NCBI GenBank assembly: GCA_025057975.1
Contig: JANWUV010000013.1
Location: 50,202-114,201, forward strand
Length of the DNA: 64,000 nucleotides
From: Chloracidobacterium sp.
Lineage (GTDB): Bacteria > Acidobacteriota > Blastocatellia > Chloracidobacteriales > Chloracidobacteriaceae
Reading direction: 5' to 3'
A program made the position numbers and the translations under genes. Shown in pieces: positions 42,719-51,984 of this stretch. The notes below the pieces were generated by a model, which saw nothing but the letters and a program-made list of their open reading frames with translations, was not told where the DNA came from and made no database searches. Numbering within the stretch: the first letter of the stretch is position 1; each line of letters opens with the position of its first letter.

Positions 42719-44470
42719 ATGAGTCATCAGGTTATCGCCCGCAAATGGCGGCCGCAGCAGTTTGAGGATGTTGTTGGGCAGGACGTAATCACCCGCGCGC
42801 TGCGGAACGCCCTGCGAATGAAGCGGCTTCATCACGCCTACCTTTTCGCCGGCCCGCGCGGCGTCGGTAAAACAACCTGCGCCCGTCTCTTTGCACGCGC
42901 CCTAAACTGCCGTGAAGGTCCGACGCCAACCCCCTGCGGCGTTTGTCCTTCCTGTCAGGAGATCATGACAGGCGAATCGCTCGATGTTTTGGAAATTGAC
43001 GCCGCCTCCCACACTGGTGTGGACAACATCCGCGAGGTCATCATCGCTACAGTCAGCAACCGTCCGGCGCGGGATCGTTACAAGATTTTCATCATTGATG
43101 AAGTCCACATGCTCTCAACCAGCGCCTTCAACGCGCTGCTCAAAACACTCGAAGAGCCGCCGCCGCACGTCGTGTTCATTCTGGCGACGACGGAGCTCTA
43201 CAAGCTGCCCGAAACCATTCTCTCGCGCTGCCAGCCGTATGAGTTTCGCACCATCGGTGTTGAAGTCATTGCCGACCACCTACAACGGATCGCCGAAGCG
43301 GAACGGATTAAGATTTCACGCGCAGCGCTCATCCAGATTGCGCACGCCGGGCGCGGCAGCATGCGCGACGCGCAATCGGCGTTTGATCAGGTGCTGGCTT
43401 TCGCCGGCCCGGACGCCGTCATTGACGAGAGCGATGTGCGCGAATCGCTGGGGCTGATCGGCGCAGCGTTGGCGGCTGAAGTGATGGACGCGCTGGACGC
43501 CGCCGACGCGGCCGCGATGATTCGTCATATCGCGCGGCTTGTACGCGGCGGCTACGACCTGCGGCAATTCCTGCGCGAGTTGATGACCTATGTGCGGCAT
43601 CTGCTGGTGGCGCACGTCGTCGGCGTTGACCGCGAACTGCTGCCGCTGGCGGAAAGCGAACTCAACTTGGTCGAACGCCAATGTCAGCGCTTTACCGTCG
43701 CTGATCTGATTCGCTTTTTCTCCCTGTTGGTCGACCTTGAAGCGCAGGCGCGGGCGGCCGAGGATGCACGACCGCTCGTGGAAGTCGGTCTGGTCAAACT
43801 CACCCAGCTTGGACGACTCAAACCACTAGAAGAGATTCTGGCGCGACTTGAGGCATTGGCGGCCGGCGACAACGAGCCGCCGACGCCCAGCGGGAGATTG
43901 GCGACGGCCGTCAAGGCGACGCCGCCGCCCAAACCGCCGCCGCGCGCCGTCGAGACAACCCGGCGTTCCACACCGGCGCCGGTTGAACGGCAACCGCTAC
44001 GCCTTGTGCCGCCGCCGGAGCCGCCCGTCGAAGATGCGCCTCTGGACGATGACGCGCCTGTGGGCGATGCATCGAACCTCACTGACGCCGACGCCCTGTT
44101 CAAGCGCTTGAAAGCGCTCATCGAAAAGGAACGCCCCCTGCTTGCCGTTCACCTTGACGCCGTGACGGCCGTCCATTGGCAGGGCAATGCGTTCGAGTTG
44201 GTGTTTGGGCCGCAGTCCAAGGCCGCCGAGGCGTATGTTGCACAGCCCTCCGAGAAACTGCTCCTGCGGGAGCGGCTTCAAGCCCTGACCAAGAAAACAC
44301 TCAGCATCGTTACGCGCCTTGAACGTGACCGGTCCAAAACACCGCTATCCGAGCCACAGGCGCGCGATGCGGCGCTCCGCGCTGAAGCCGAGCGGCATCC
44401 CACCGTTCAGGTCCTCCAGAAGACGTTTGGCGCCGAACTGATTGATGTCAAAGCGCCGGATGAGAAATAA
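42719..44470 (+). CDS. dnaX: DNA polymerase III subunit gamma/tau
   Basis: 583 residues. Clamp-loader ATPase: Walker A GPRGVGKTTCARL, a zinc-binding CREGPTPTPCGVCPSCQ (key CGVCPSC), Walker B IIDEVHM, sensor 1 LATTELYKLPETI and the Arg finger SRC. Residues 390-450 are a Pro/Ala/Arg-rich linker, then a tau-like C-terminal domain. I saw no clear slippery run (such as six A then G) that would make a programmed gamma frameshift. Its end overlaps the convergent UDG gene by 23 bp. Confidence 0.95.
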   Translation: MSHQVIARKWRPQQFEDVVGQDVITRALRNALRMKRLHHAYLFAGPRGVGKTTCARLFARALNCREGPTPTPCGVCPSCQEIMTGESLDVLEIDAASHTGVDNIREVIIATVSNRPARDRYKIFIIDEVHMLSTSAFNALLKTLEEPPPHVVFILATTELYKLPETILSRCQPYEFRTIGVEVIADHLQRIAEAERIKISRAALIQIAHAGRGSMRDAQSAFDQVLAFAGPDAVIDESDVRESLGLIGAALAAEVMDALDAADAAAMIRHIARLVRGGYDLRQFLRELMTYVRHLLVAHVVGVDRELLPLAESELNLVERQCQRFTVADLIRFFSLLVDLEAQARAAEDARPLVEVGLVKLTQLGRLKPLEEILARLEALAAGDNEPPTPSGRLATAVKATPPPKPPPRAVETTRRSTPAPVERQPLRLVPPPEPPVEDAPLDDDAPVGDASNLTDADALFKRLKALIEKERPLLAVHLDAVTAVHWQGNAFELVFGPQSKAAEAYVAQPSEKLLLRERLQALTKKTLSIVTRLERDRSKTPLSEPQARDAALRAEAERHPTVQVLQKTFGAELIDVKAPDEK

Positions 44471-45236
44471 GTTCATCCAGCGTTCGCCTGACGGCGGCGA
44501 AAACTGCGTCCAGCATCGCCTCGGTGAGTTTGCCCGTCAGCGTGTTCTGTTGGCTGGGATGATAAGCGCCGAAAAGCGTGACGCCGTCGGTCAGCGCATA
44601 ACGCGCGCCATGGGAAAACTTGGGCTTCGGCTTTGGAATGGCGACGCCTTGTTGACGTAGCGCCTTGAGCGTGTACTCAAAGGCGAAGCCGCCCAGCGCA
44701 ACGATGACGCGCACCTGCGGCAGCAGACGCATTTCGCGCACAAGAAACGGTAGGCAGGCTGTGGCCTCCTCCGGCGTCGGACGGTTACCCGGCGGTGCGC
44801 ACCGCACCGCCGCCGTGATGTAGCAGTTAGTCAGCGTGAGACCGTCGTTTTGATGCGTCGAAGTGGGTTGGTTGGCGAAACCAGCGCGGTGCAGCGCCCG
44901 AAACAGCCAGTCACCGCTCCGGTCGCCGGTGAACAGCCGTCCTGTGCGATTCCCGCCATGCGCCGCCGGCGCAAGACCAACCACCAGCACCTGCGCCTGT
45001 GGATCGCCGAAACCGGGTACGGGCTTGCCCCAGTAGGCTTCAGACTGGAAGCGACGGACTTTGTGCCGCGCGACATCCTCGCGCCATGCCGTCAAGCGCG
45101 GACAAAGCCGGCAGGTGGTGATTGCCTGCCGGAGTTGCGCCAGTTGGTTTGAATCAGGGATGTCAGGTAAGTTAGACGGCTGTGAGCCATTCGTGGCGGT
45201 CTTCACGTTCGCCGTTGATGATGCCAAAGTATGCAT
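44448..45236 (-). CDS. Type 5 (UdgB) uracil-DNA glycosylase
   Basis: About 262 residues if the ATG at 45236 is used; a GTG at 45206 is possible. Either start lies inside the end of ilvE, so the two genes overlap by 35-65 bp in different frames. CRLCPRL and later cysteines (CYITAAVRC, ACLPF) fit the 4Fe-4S cluster of family 4/5 UDGs. The active-site motif GLAPAAHGGNRTGR and HPSQQNT are those of UdgB, common in thermophiles; UdgB lacks the usual catalytic Asp/Asn and also acts on hypoxanthine. Cytoplasmic repair enzyme. Confidence 0.88.
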   Translation of the reverse strand: MHTLASSTANVKTATNGSQPSNLPDIPDSNQLAQLRQAITTCRLCPRLTAWREDVARHKVRRFQSEAYWGKPVPGFGDPQAQVLVVGLAPAAHGGNRTGRLFTGDRSGDWLFRALHRAGFANQPTSTHQNDGLTLTNCYITAAVRCAPPGNRPTPEEATACLPFLVREMRLLPQVRVIVALGGFAFEYTLKALRQQGVAIPKPKPKFSHGARYALTDGVTLFGAYHPSQQNTLTGKLTEAMLDAVFAAVRRTLDELISHPAL

Positions 45237-46092
45237 CCTGAAGCTGCTTCGTGATCGGCCCGCGCTTGCCCTCCCCAATCTTGATTTTGTCGAGGGTACG
45301 CACCGGCGTGATTTCGCAGGCTGTTCCGGTGAGAAATATTTCGTCAGCGATGTAGAGTTCTTCGCGCAGAATACTCCGTTCGATGACCGGAATGCCTAAA
45401 TCCTCACACAGGCGCATGACGGCGTCGCGGGTGATACCAGGCAGTACCGCCCGTCCAATCGGCGGCGTGATGACCGTCCCATCGCGCACCATGAAGATGT
45501 TTTCGCCGCTGCCCTCGCTCACGTAGCCAGCGGCGTCAAGGGCAATGCCTTCCGCATAGCCGTTGACAATCGCTTCCATCTTGATGAGCTGCGAGTTCAT
45601 GTAGTTAGCCCCGGCCTTGGCCGTAGTGGGCAGGGTGTTCGGCGACATCCGCGCCCATGAGGATGTGCATAAGTCAACGCCCGCCTCAAGCGCGTCTTCT
45701 CCAAGGTAGCGCCCCCAAGGAAAACAAATGATGTAGGTTTCGACTGGGGCCGGGAACGGGTTGACCCCAAAGGCTCCATAGCCGCGAAAGACAATCGGAC
45801 GGACATAGCAGTGCTGGAGCTTATTGACCCGTACGGTTTCAATACAGGCCGTGAAGATTTGTTCCATGCTGAAGGGAATGTTCATCCGATAGATGTGGCA
45901 GGAGTCGAACAGACGGCGCACATGCTCCCGCAGACGGAATAGTCGTGGACCGCGTGGGGTTTGATAGCAGCGAATGCCCTCAAAAACTGAAGAGCCATAA
46001 TGGATGACGTGCGACATAACATGAATGCGCGCGTCCTCCCACGGGAGCCATTTGCCGTTGTGCCAGATTTTTTCGGACGTTTCGAGTGCCAT
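45172..46092 (-). CDS. ilvE: Branched-chain amino acid aminotransferase IlvE
   Basis: 306 residues from the ATG at 46092 (GGAGG immediately upstream, 4-nt spacing); an in-frame ATG at 46116 adds eight residues. PLP-binding Lys159 in TTAKAGANYMNS, GSSVFEGIRCY, PIVFRGYGAFGVNP and SEGSGENIF are the family marks; the C-terminal FLTGTACEITPV binds the phosphate. It makes or breaks Leu, Ile and Val. Lies 86 bp after the arginase gene and overlaps the UDG gene, so the three may be co-transcribed. Confidence 0.95.
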   Translation of the reverse strand: MALETSEKIWHNGKWLPWEDARIHVMSHVIHYGSSVFEGIRCYQTPRGPRLFRLREHVRRLFDSCHIYRMNIPFSMEQIFTACIETVRVNKLQHCYVRPIVFRGYGAFGVNPFPAPVETYIICFPWGRYLGEDALEAGVDLCTSSWARMSPNTLPTTAKAGANYMNSQLIKMEAIVNGYAEGIALDAAGYVSEGSGENIFMVRDGTVITPPIGRAVLPGITRDAVMRLCEDLGIPVIERSILREELYIADEIFLTGTACEITPVRTLDKIKIGEGKRGPITKQLQDAYFGIINGEREDRHEWLTAV

Positions 46093-46178
46093 GGTTGGTT
46101 CCTCCGTGGGAAGCAAGACCGAGCCGGCCGTGCGTCGGCCGTGTCTGGAACCAGCTCGCCAAGCGCCCCGAAAAAGCC

Positions 46179-47117
46179 TTACAGAATTTTTTTGCCCAGT
46201 GCGGAGAGTAGGAGTTCCGCGCCAAGCTCACCGGTTCGGTTGTGTGCGTCAAGAACGGCGTTGATTTCGACCATTTCGACCGAGAGCATTTTGCCGGAAT
46301 CGTGAATCTTCTCCATTGCGAGGTGACTTTCACGATACGTGCCCCCGCCCGGAACAGGCGTGCCGACGCCGGGCGCATAATACGGGTCAACGAAGTCCAT
46401 GTCGAACGTCGCGTGGAAACCAACGGTATAGCGCGTCACCCACGCAATGGCTTCATCCATCACGGCGCTCATACCGCGCTCGTCCAGATCGCGCATCGTG
46501 TAAATGCGCAAGCCCAGTTGACGCGCTAGCCGGCGCTCACCTTCATCAATTTGACGCACCCCAATAATGGCGCAGTCTTCTGGGCGAATCTTAGGCGCGA
46601 AGCCGCCGATGTGCGTCAATTCCTTCGGGCCATAACCCAGCAGCACCGCCAGCGGCATGCCGTGGATGTTGCCGGATGGCGAGGACTCCGGGGTGTTGAT
46701 GTCGGCGTGGGCGTCAATCCAAATGATGCCTATGCGCTGCCCCTGTCGCCGGTAATGTGCAGCAACACCAGCGACACTACCGATGGCGATGGAGTGATCG
46801 CCGCCCAAAACAATTGGGATCGCGCCGCTTGCCAGAATCGCTTCCACGTGGTCGGCCAAGATTTCATTTGATTTCGCCACTTCAGCCAGATACTTATGCC
46901 GGGCGTCGGCGGCGTCGGCGCGGCGCGTTTCAGCCAGCGCGACCGGAACATTGCCAATGTCTTCAACAAGATAACCCAACTCCGTTAGCTTGGCGCTCAG
47001 GCCAGCGATCCGTACGACGGACGGCCCCATGTCCACGCCGCGCCGATCAGCGCCAAGGTCCATCGGGACGCCCACAATTGTGACTTTGCGAGGTGGAGAA
47101 AAACGGCTTTCTGCCAT
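46179..47117 (-). CDS. rocF: Arginase
   Basis: 312 residues. It hydrolyses arginine to ornithine and urea. Manganese ligands are in GGDHS, DAHADIN and DMDFVDP. The N-terminal [18 protein letters not shown] and the substrate loop GNIHGMPLA identify arginase over agmatinase. I see no urease genes, so urea may be excreted. An ilvE gene follows in the same direction. Confidence 0.94.
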   Translation of the reverse strand: MAESRFSPPRKVTIVGVPMDLGADRRGVDMGPSVVRIAGLSAKLTELGYLVEDIGNVPVALAETRRADAADARHKYLAEVAKSNEILADHVEAILASGAIPIVLGGDHSIAIGSVAGVAAHYRRQGQRIGIIWIDAHADINTPESSPSGNIHGMPLAVLLGYGPKELTHIGGFAPKIRPEDCAIIGVRQIDEGERRLARQLGLRIYTMRDLDERGMSAVMDEAIAWVTRYTVGFHATFDMDFVDPYYAPGVGTPVPGGGTYRESHLAMEKIHDSGKMLSVEMVEINAVLDAHNRTGELGAELLLSALGKKIL

Positions 47118-47185
47118 AGGAGAACCTCTGGCGGACTTTCGGTCGGAACACGCACCACGTGGCCGACAAGAAGGGCAAAGGGCGG

Positions 47186-47662
47186 CTAGAAGGCTTTGAC
47201 CTTACGGAAGCGCCAGCGATGCAGCCAGCCGGCAAGGCGCGTCCACAAACGACGCCAAAAGGTAGTCAAGTCACGCCGGACGCCGTTGCTTTCAATCCGT
47301 AAGACACGCCCGACAACATTTGAGACAGGGACGGATACGTCAAGTTCTTCGGCGGCGTCGCCACGGGTGACGACGTAAAGGGTCGCATGGCGCTGCTCAA
47401 AGCGCAGGATACGGTGAACGATCGCCGTTTGACTGCTCGTGCAGAGAAGGACAATGTCGCCAACGCCCAATTGGGCAGTGGAAACTGGCTCAATGGTCAG
47501 CCAGTCGCCATCGGAAATGGTGGGGCGCATGGTACTGCCATTCGCCCGAAACCGATAGACGCCTTCACGCAGGAGCTCTGCGCGCGCCGTTCGTAAAATG
47601 TCAGGTGATTCAAGAGTGTGCTCTCGGATGGGAGAGGCTTTGGTTTTGCCGGTTGTCCGCAT
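47186..47662 (-). CDS. S24/S26-type peptidase-like protein (SipW/ER-type Ser-His dyad)
   Basis: 158 residues. [12 protein letters not shown] matches the SGSMXP box with the nucleophilic Ser. About 38 residues later VHRILRF provides His where bacterial signal peptidase I has Lys, and [11 protein letters not shown] matches the GDXXXXXD box. These are features of the archaeal/ER/SipW group. No N- or C-terminal membrane helix is obvious, only a Trp/Arg-rich amphipathic tail. It may process a specific substrate or be an inactive relative. Lies 68 bp upstream of the arginase gene on the same strand. Confidence 0.75.
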   Translation of the reverse strand: MRTTGKTKASPIREHTLESPDILRTARAELLREGVYRFRANGSTMRPTISDGDWLTIEPVSTAQLGVGDIVLLCTSSQTAIVHRILRFEQRHATLYVVTRGDAAEELDVSVPVSNVVGRVLRIESNGVRRDLTTFWRRLWTRLAGWLHRWRFRKVKAF

Positions 47663-48027
47663 GCGTTACGCCCCACCGGGAAATCAAGCCGGGTATGACG
47701 TTGGGTTGAGTAACCACTTTTTCATCTTAGTTTGAGCAAGGAGGGTATTTCAATCGTATCCATAGGCTTGACCACAGCGTCGGTTAGAGCGCCGGACAGC
47801 CGCTATGAGACTTCACAAATGGGCCGGCGGCAAGCGGCAGCGTCAGACCAAGATTTGGCGGAGGATAGAGTTGGACGAAATGCCGAAGTCGAGGACATAA
47901 CGGCGCTGGGATGCTGGACGCAGAAGGCTGAATATGCCGCCTTGGACTGCGAACACACGTTGGCTAGCGTCGTTTGGCGTGCCGGGTAGGGGAAGGCCCG
48001 CGCATGCAATCAAGGGCATAAAGCCTG
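47663..48027. other. 365-bp intergenic region
   Basis: No supported gene. An open frame 47732-47989 (+) has no codon pattern or family. An AAGGAGGG at 47738 is not followed by a usable start codon at proper distance. No hairpin or clear promoter was found. Confidence 0.4.
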
Positions 48028-48696
48028 TTAGGTCGCTGGCCAGCGTTGGTAGAAGGTCGGAAGCCCCGGCAGGTGGAGCGTGCGGCTCAGTTCTAGCACG
48101 CGCGCCTGACAGTCTTCTCCTGAGCCTTGCGGCGGCGGGTGGAGGCGAGCATCACCGCGCACAACGGTTTTGACGAGTGTTAGGCCGCGGCGTCCGCCGC
48201 GCCGGGCATACCAGTGGATGTACAGGCGCAGGACGTTCCAGGCAATAAACACATTCGGCCCGGGCAAGAGGCCCAGCAGCAGCGTGACTGGCAAAAGGGC
48301 GATATTGAGCCAGACGCCGCGTTCGTGAGTGGTGATGCGGGTTTCAAGCCACTCGATCCAGCGGCGTTGAACAGCGTCGTCAGTTAGTTCTCCGTCGTGA
48401 ATGAGTTCAATGGTGTCGGCGTGCCCAATGGCGCGCAGTAAGCTTTCGCCAGGGTGCGTCCATTGTTCCAACCGGTGCCAGATGCACTGCACACCGCGCC
48501 AAAAGCGGTTGGGCGGTTCATGAATCAACAGCAGGGCTTCATCGTGAATGCGGTGCACACGGTAGAGCAACTTGGCCCAGAAACCGGTCGCTGGAGTTTC
48601 ATCATACGCCGTCAGCATTTCCGGCGGTGCGTAAAACACCCAGCCCCGCCTCCGGCAGCGGATGATGTAAACGCGAATCACACGCGGCGGCTTCAT
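48028..48696 (-). CDS. Uncharacterised protein resembling mitochondrial K+/H+ exchange-related (Mit_KHE1-like) proteins
   Basis: 222 residues with one hydrophobic hairpin near 130-160 (LPVTLLLGLLPGPNVFIAWNVLRLY; key LLPGPNVFIAWN). This phrase recalls the PF10173 family, but I am working from memory and the match is weak. The N-terminus is soluble with ERGVWLNIALLP before the hairpin. It starts within the stop of the kynureninase gene (ATGA overlap), so the two are co-expressed. The function is unknown. Confidence 0.6.
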   Translation of the reverse strand: MKPPRVIRVYIIRCRRRGWVFYAPPEMLTAYDETPATGFWAKLLYRVHRIHDEALLLIHEPPNRFWRGVQCIWHRLEQWTHPGESLLRAIGHADTIELIHDGELTDDAVQRRWIEWLETRITTHERGVWLNIALLPVTLLLGLLPGPNVFIAWNVLRLYIHWYARRGGRRGLTLVKTVVRGDARLHPPPQGSGEDCQARVLELSRTLHLPGLPTFYQRWPAT

Positions 48697-49970
48697 TTGA
48701 CTCCGGAGGCTTCGGTCAGGTTGCGCCAGATCGCAGCCAGTCGCCAGACATCATGAAAACTGTTGTAGAGCGGGGCCACAGCCAAGCGGATGATATCTGG
48801 TTCTCGAACGTCAACGATGACGTCTTGGGACAGAAGATGGTCTGCCAGTTGGCGCGGCTTGGCGACGCGCCACGAAAGTTGTCCGCCGCGCGCCGCCGGA
48901 TCGCGTGGAGAAATCAGCGCCGGGCCCTTGTCGCCGAGAAGCGCCAGCAGATAAGCGGTCAGACGCATGGATTTTGCTCGCAGGCGCGCCATCTGCGCTT
49001 GGTGAAAGATCTCCAGTGAAGCGCGCAGTGCGGCCATAGAGAGGATAGGTAGGTTGCTGAGTTGCCAGCCGGCGGCGCCGGGCGCAAGTTCATAGGCGTC
49101 GGGCATGAGGAAGCGCGTATCGGCGCGGTGCCCCCACCAACCGACAAAGCGTGGGAGGTCAAACCGTCGAGCATGACGGGCGTGGACGAAAAAGCCGCCG
49201 ACTGCGCCAGGGCCAGCGTTGACATACTTGTAGTGACACCACACGGCGCAGTCCACGTCCCAGTCATGCAGCGCTAGCGGTACGTTGCCTATGGCGTGCG
49301 CTGCGTCTATGCAGACAACGCACCCTTTGGCGTGGGCCAAGCTCACGATGGGCGCAATGTCAAAGAACTGTCCGGTGGCGTAGTTGACTGCGCCAAGCAA
49401 AACCAAGGCGGTCGTCTCGCCTTCGCGTTCAAGGTATTCGAGGATGTCGTCCGTCCGCAGCAGGTCTTCGTTCGGGCGGGGACGGATTTCAACCACGGCT
49501 TCCCGTGGATCAAAGCCGTGAAACGCCGCTTGACTGGCGGCGGCGTAGCGGTCGGAGGGAAAAGCGCGCGCCTCGATAAGGATTTTGAAGCGTTCGCGCG
49601 TCGGACGATAAAACGACGCCATGAGAAGGTGCAGGTTGACGGTCAGCCCGTTGGCGACGGCGACTTCATCAGGCTGTGCGCCGACAAGTTCAGCGACGAG
49701 CGGACGCAGGTCAGCGTCGTAGTCCGCCCACGGTCGCGGCGGCGTGAAATGTCCAGCGACGCCCAGCGCGGCCCAGCGGTCGAGTTCATCCAGAACACTT
49801 TGTCGAACGGTCTTCGGCTGCAAACCAAGCGAGTGACCGCAGAAATAGAGTTGGGGGGTTCCTGTCGTCGGGTTGACCGGCAAGTGAAAACAGTCACGGA
49901 AGCCAGCGAGTTCGTCGGTTTGGTCAAGAGCGTGGGCGAAGGCTTCGTCAGGGCGAAACTCAAGGAGCAT
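48693..49970 (-). CDS. kynU: Kynureninase
   Basis: 425 residues from the ATG at 49970. A PLP enzyme that cleaves kynurenine or 3-hydroxykynurenine to (hydroxy)anthranilate and alanine. LYFCGHSLGLQPK, GHFTPPRPWADYD, VANGLTVNLHLLM and the PLP Lys248 in CHYKYVNAGPG are all family hallmarks; FVGWWGH follows. No tryptophan dioxygenase or formamidase is in the window. Divergent from prmC. Confidence 0.94.
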   Translation of the reverse strand: MLLEFRPDEAFAHALDQTDELAGFRDCFHLPVNPTTGTPQLYFCGHSLGLQPKTVRQSVLDELDRWAALGVAGHFTPPRPWADYDADLRPLVAELVGAQPDEVAVANGLTVNLHLLMASFYRPTRERFKILIEARAFPSDRYAAASQAAFHGFDPREAVVEIRPRPNEDLLRTDDILEYLEREGETTALVLLGAVNYATGQFFDIAPIVSLAHAKGCVVCIDAAHAIGNVPLALHDWDVDCAVWCHYKYVNAGPGAVGGFFVHARHARRFDLPRFVGWWGHRADTRFLMPDAYELAPGAAGWQLSNLPILSMAALRASLEIFHQAQMARLRAKSMRLTAYLLALLGDKGPALISPRDPAARGGQLSWRVAKPRQLADHLLSQDVIVDVREPDIIRLAVAPLYNSFHDVWRLAAIWRNLTEASGVK

Positions 49971-50044
49971 GGGCACTGTCCACCGATCTATGCGCAGCGA
50001 CAACTCACGCAACGGACGACCGCTGCAGCTACAATGTAGGCGCT

Positions 50045-50950
50045 ATGTCAACGACATTAGGTGAACTCGTCAAGGAAGGCGCTCGGATCCTGGCGTCGAA
50101 CGCGGTCGCAGAGCCATACCGGACGGCGCTGCATCTCGTACGGGCAGTGTTGAAGATTGACGCCGCAACGTTGCTGGCGCATCCCGAACGGACGGTCGCC
50201 GCCGGCGACGCCGCGCGGGTGCAACAAGCGTTTGTGCGCCGCGCCAACGGTGAGCCGCTCCAGTACATCACCGAGACCCAAGACTTTTACGGACGCGACT
50301 TTTACGTAACGCCCGCCGTGCTCATTCCGCGCCCGGAAACGGAGCTGCTGGTGGAGGCAGTCATCAACCACTGCCGCGCTCAAGCGAAAACTACTTTGCA
50401 CCTGCTTGACTTGGGGACGGGTTCCGGTTGTTTGGCGGTGACGTTGGCGGCGATGCTGCCGACAGCACAGGTGATCGCCGTGGACATTTCACCGTCGGCG
50501 TTAGCGGTTGCCGAGGCGAACGCGCGCCGTCATGGGGTTGCGGAACGGATTGTGTTTCTTGAAAGCGATTGGCTGTCGGCGCTGCCCGCCGACGCCCCGT
50601 TGTTTGACGCCGTGGTTGCCAACCCACCCTACATTGCTGAGGCGGAGTTAAGTGGTTTGCAACGCGAGGTGCGCGATTACGAACCACACGTCGCTCTAAT
50701 CGCCGGGCCTGACGGGACGGAAGCCTACGTGCGGCTCTTCGCCGACTTGCCGCGTCATCTTGCCGACGGCGGCTTTTTTGCATGCGAGGTCGGTTTCGGT
50801 CAGGCGGACAAGGTCTGCGCCTTGGGGGCGGGGCATGGTTGGCGGCTTCAACAGACGCTTCATGATCTGCAAGGCATCCCGCGTACGCTGGTCTTTACAC
50901 ACGCTGCCGACGTGGCGGACAATCCAAGCCGGCGTGCTTGTTCTCCTTGA
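50045..50950 (+). CDS. prmC: Release factor glutamine methyltransferase PrmC
   Basis: 301 residues. It methylates the GGQ glutamine of peptide-chain release factors. An N-terminal helical domain is followed by PLQYITETQDFYGRDF, IPRPETELLVE, the SAM site LDLGTGSGCLAV and the catalytic NPPYI. Complete and of usual length. A Cys/Arg/Pro tail follows the conserved C-terminus. Two coiled-coil genes follow downstream. Confidence 0.95.
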   Translation: MSTTLGELVKEGARILASNAVAEPYRTALHLVRAVLKIDAATLLAHPERTVAAGDAARVQQAFVRRANGEPLQYITETQDFYGRDFYVTPAVLIPRPETELLVEAVINHCRAQAKTTLHLLDLGTGSGCLAVTLAAMLPTAQVIAVDISPSALAVAEANARRHGVAERIVFLESDWLSALPADAPLFDAVVANPPYIAEAELSGLQREVRDYEPHVALIAGPDGTEAYVRLFADLPRHLADGGFFACEVGFGQADKVCALGAGHGWRLQQTLHDLQGIPRTLVFTHAADVADNPSRRACSP

Positions 50951-50985
50951 AAGTGCCGTTGATATGCCAACCGCAGGGGAAGCTT

Positions 50986-51351
50986 ATGGAAACGAAACCA
51001 ACGCTTGAAACCATTCTCGAACGCCTGAACACCCTCGAATCGAACGTACTTGGTCGGGTCGGCGCGCTTGCGGAACAGGTCAATGCGCTGACGGAACGAG
51101 TCAACACGCTGACGGAGCAAGTCAACCAGCTTACCCTTCGGGTTGACAATCTTGAGGCGCGTTTGGGTCGCCTTGAGGAACAAGTCGCCGCCGGTTTTGA
51201 GGCGGTTCGGGCTGAGCTGAAAATGATGAATCGCAGGTTGATGATTTTGGCCAAAACAAGCCTCGACCATGAAGCGCGGCTTGACGAACTCGAAGAGTTG
51301 GCGGAAGCCGCGTTGTCGGCTTCAAATGGCAAGAAAGGAGAAACCATGTAG
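50986..51351 (+). CDS. Coiled-coil protein with METKPTLET N-terminus (paralogue 1)
   Basis: 121 residues from the ATG at 50986 (AGGGGA upstream). METKPTLETILERLNTLES is followed by heptads with seven-residue repeats of the type LTERVN-LTEQVN-LTLRVD, then a second helix (EEQVAAGFEAVRAELKMMNRRLMIL). No cysteine or membrane segment. Clearly related to the next gene at the N-terminus and in the C-terminal half. The family is unknown to me; the layout suggests a trimeric or dimeric fibre-like or tether coil. Confidence 0.7.
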   Translation: METKPTLETILERLNTLESNVLGRVGALAEQVNALTERVNTLTEQVNQLTLRVDNLEARLGRLEEQVAAGFEAVRAELKMMNRRLMILAKTSLDHEARLDELEELAEAALSASNGKKGETM

Positions 51352-51438
51352 CCGTTTCACGGATGTTTTGCCTTATCGGCGTTGGGGTACCCTTGCCGGC
51401 CCTTGCGTCACGGAAAACTCAGCTTAGGAGGACACCCT

Positions 51439-51894
51439 ATGGAGACCAAGCCGACCATTGAAACGTTGCTTGAACGCATGAACTTGATGGAATCCCGGAT
51501 AACCGCCCGAATAGATGATATGGAGGCGCGTCTAACGACGCGGGTTGAAGCTCTTGAGGGGCAGGTCGCGGGGCTGGTGACGCGGGTTGAAGCTCTTGAG
51601 GGACAGGTCGCAGGGTTGGTGACGCGGGTTGAAGCCCTTGAGGGGCAGGTCGCAGGGCTGGTGACGCGGGTTGAGACCCTTGAAGGGCAAATATCCGGGA
51701 TTGTAACCCGACTGAGTACCCTTGAAACACAGGTGACGGAAGGCTTCCGGCAGATCAATGCCGAGCTAAAGCTCATGAACCGTAAGCTGGAGGTCATGAC
51801 GCAAGACAACATGGATATGCGCGCCCGTGTCCGGGATGTCGAACATCGGATGGATGAAGTCGAAAGCGAAGTCAAAGCCAAGCTGGTGGGCTAA
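51439..51894 (+). CDS. Coiled-coil protein with METKPTIET N-terminus and 14-residue tandem repeats (paralogue 2)
   Basis: 151 residues from the ATG at 51439 (AGGAGG at 51426, 7-nt spacing). The N-terminus METKPTIETLLERMN matches the upstream paralogue. Residues 34-90 consist of four near-identical 14-residue (two-heptad) units TRVEALEGQVAGLV and a fifth partial one, encoded by 42-bp tandem DNA repeats. The C-terminal helix (TEGFRQINAELKLMNRKLEVM) again aligns with the paralogue. Probably arose by duplication; the repeats make its length prone to change. Confidence 0.72.
   Translation: METKPTIETLLERMNLMESRITARIDDMEARLTTRVEALEGQVAGLVTRVEALEGQVAGLVTRVEALEGQVAGLVTRVETLEGQISGIVTRLSTLETQVTEGFRQINAELKLMNRKLEVMTQDNMDMRARVRDVEHRMDEVESEVKAKLVG
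51538..51705 (+). repeat. 42-bp tandem repeats within the coiled-coil gene
   Basis: Four consecutive 42-bp units starting at 51538, 51580, 51622 and 51664, each beginning ACGCGGGTTGA. Units 1 to 3 differ by only a few bases; unit 4 is more diverged, and a fifth starts at 51706 and fades. Confidence 0.9.
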
Positions 51895-51984
51895 CGTGAT
51901 GGTGGTCGCTTTTCCCGTGTTTCTCCGGCCTACGAAAAGCTTCCAGAACGCTTCCGTTGCTTCCTTTCCGCCTTCTAGACCAGT

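Noticed and set aside
42719..44470. Programmed frameshift in dnaX making a gamma subunit
   Set aside because: No A-rich slippery heptamer with a downstream hairpin was found by eye.
47732..47989. 85-codon open frame between the S26-like and Mit_KHE1-like genes
   Set aside because: No ribosome site at the start, no recognisable domain, and codon pattern unlike neighbouring genes.
51538..51705. Possible CRISPR array at the 42-bp repeats
   Set aside because: The repeats are contiguous without spacers, stay in reading frame and encode heptads of a coiled coil.
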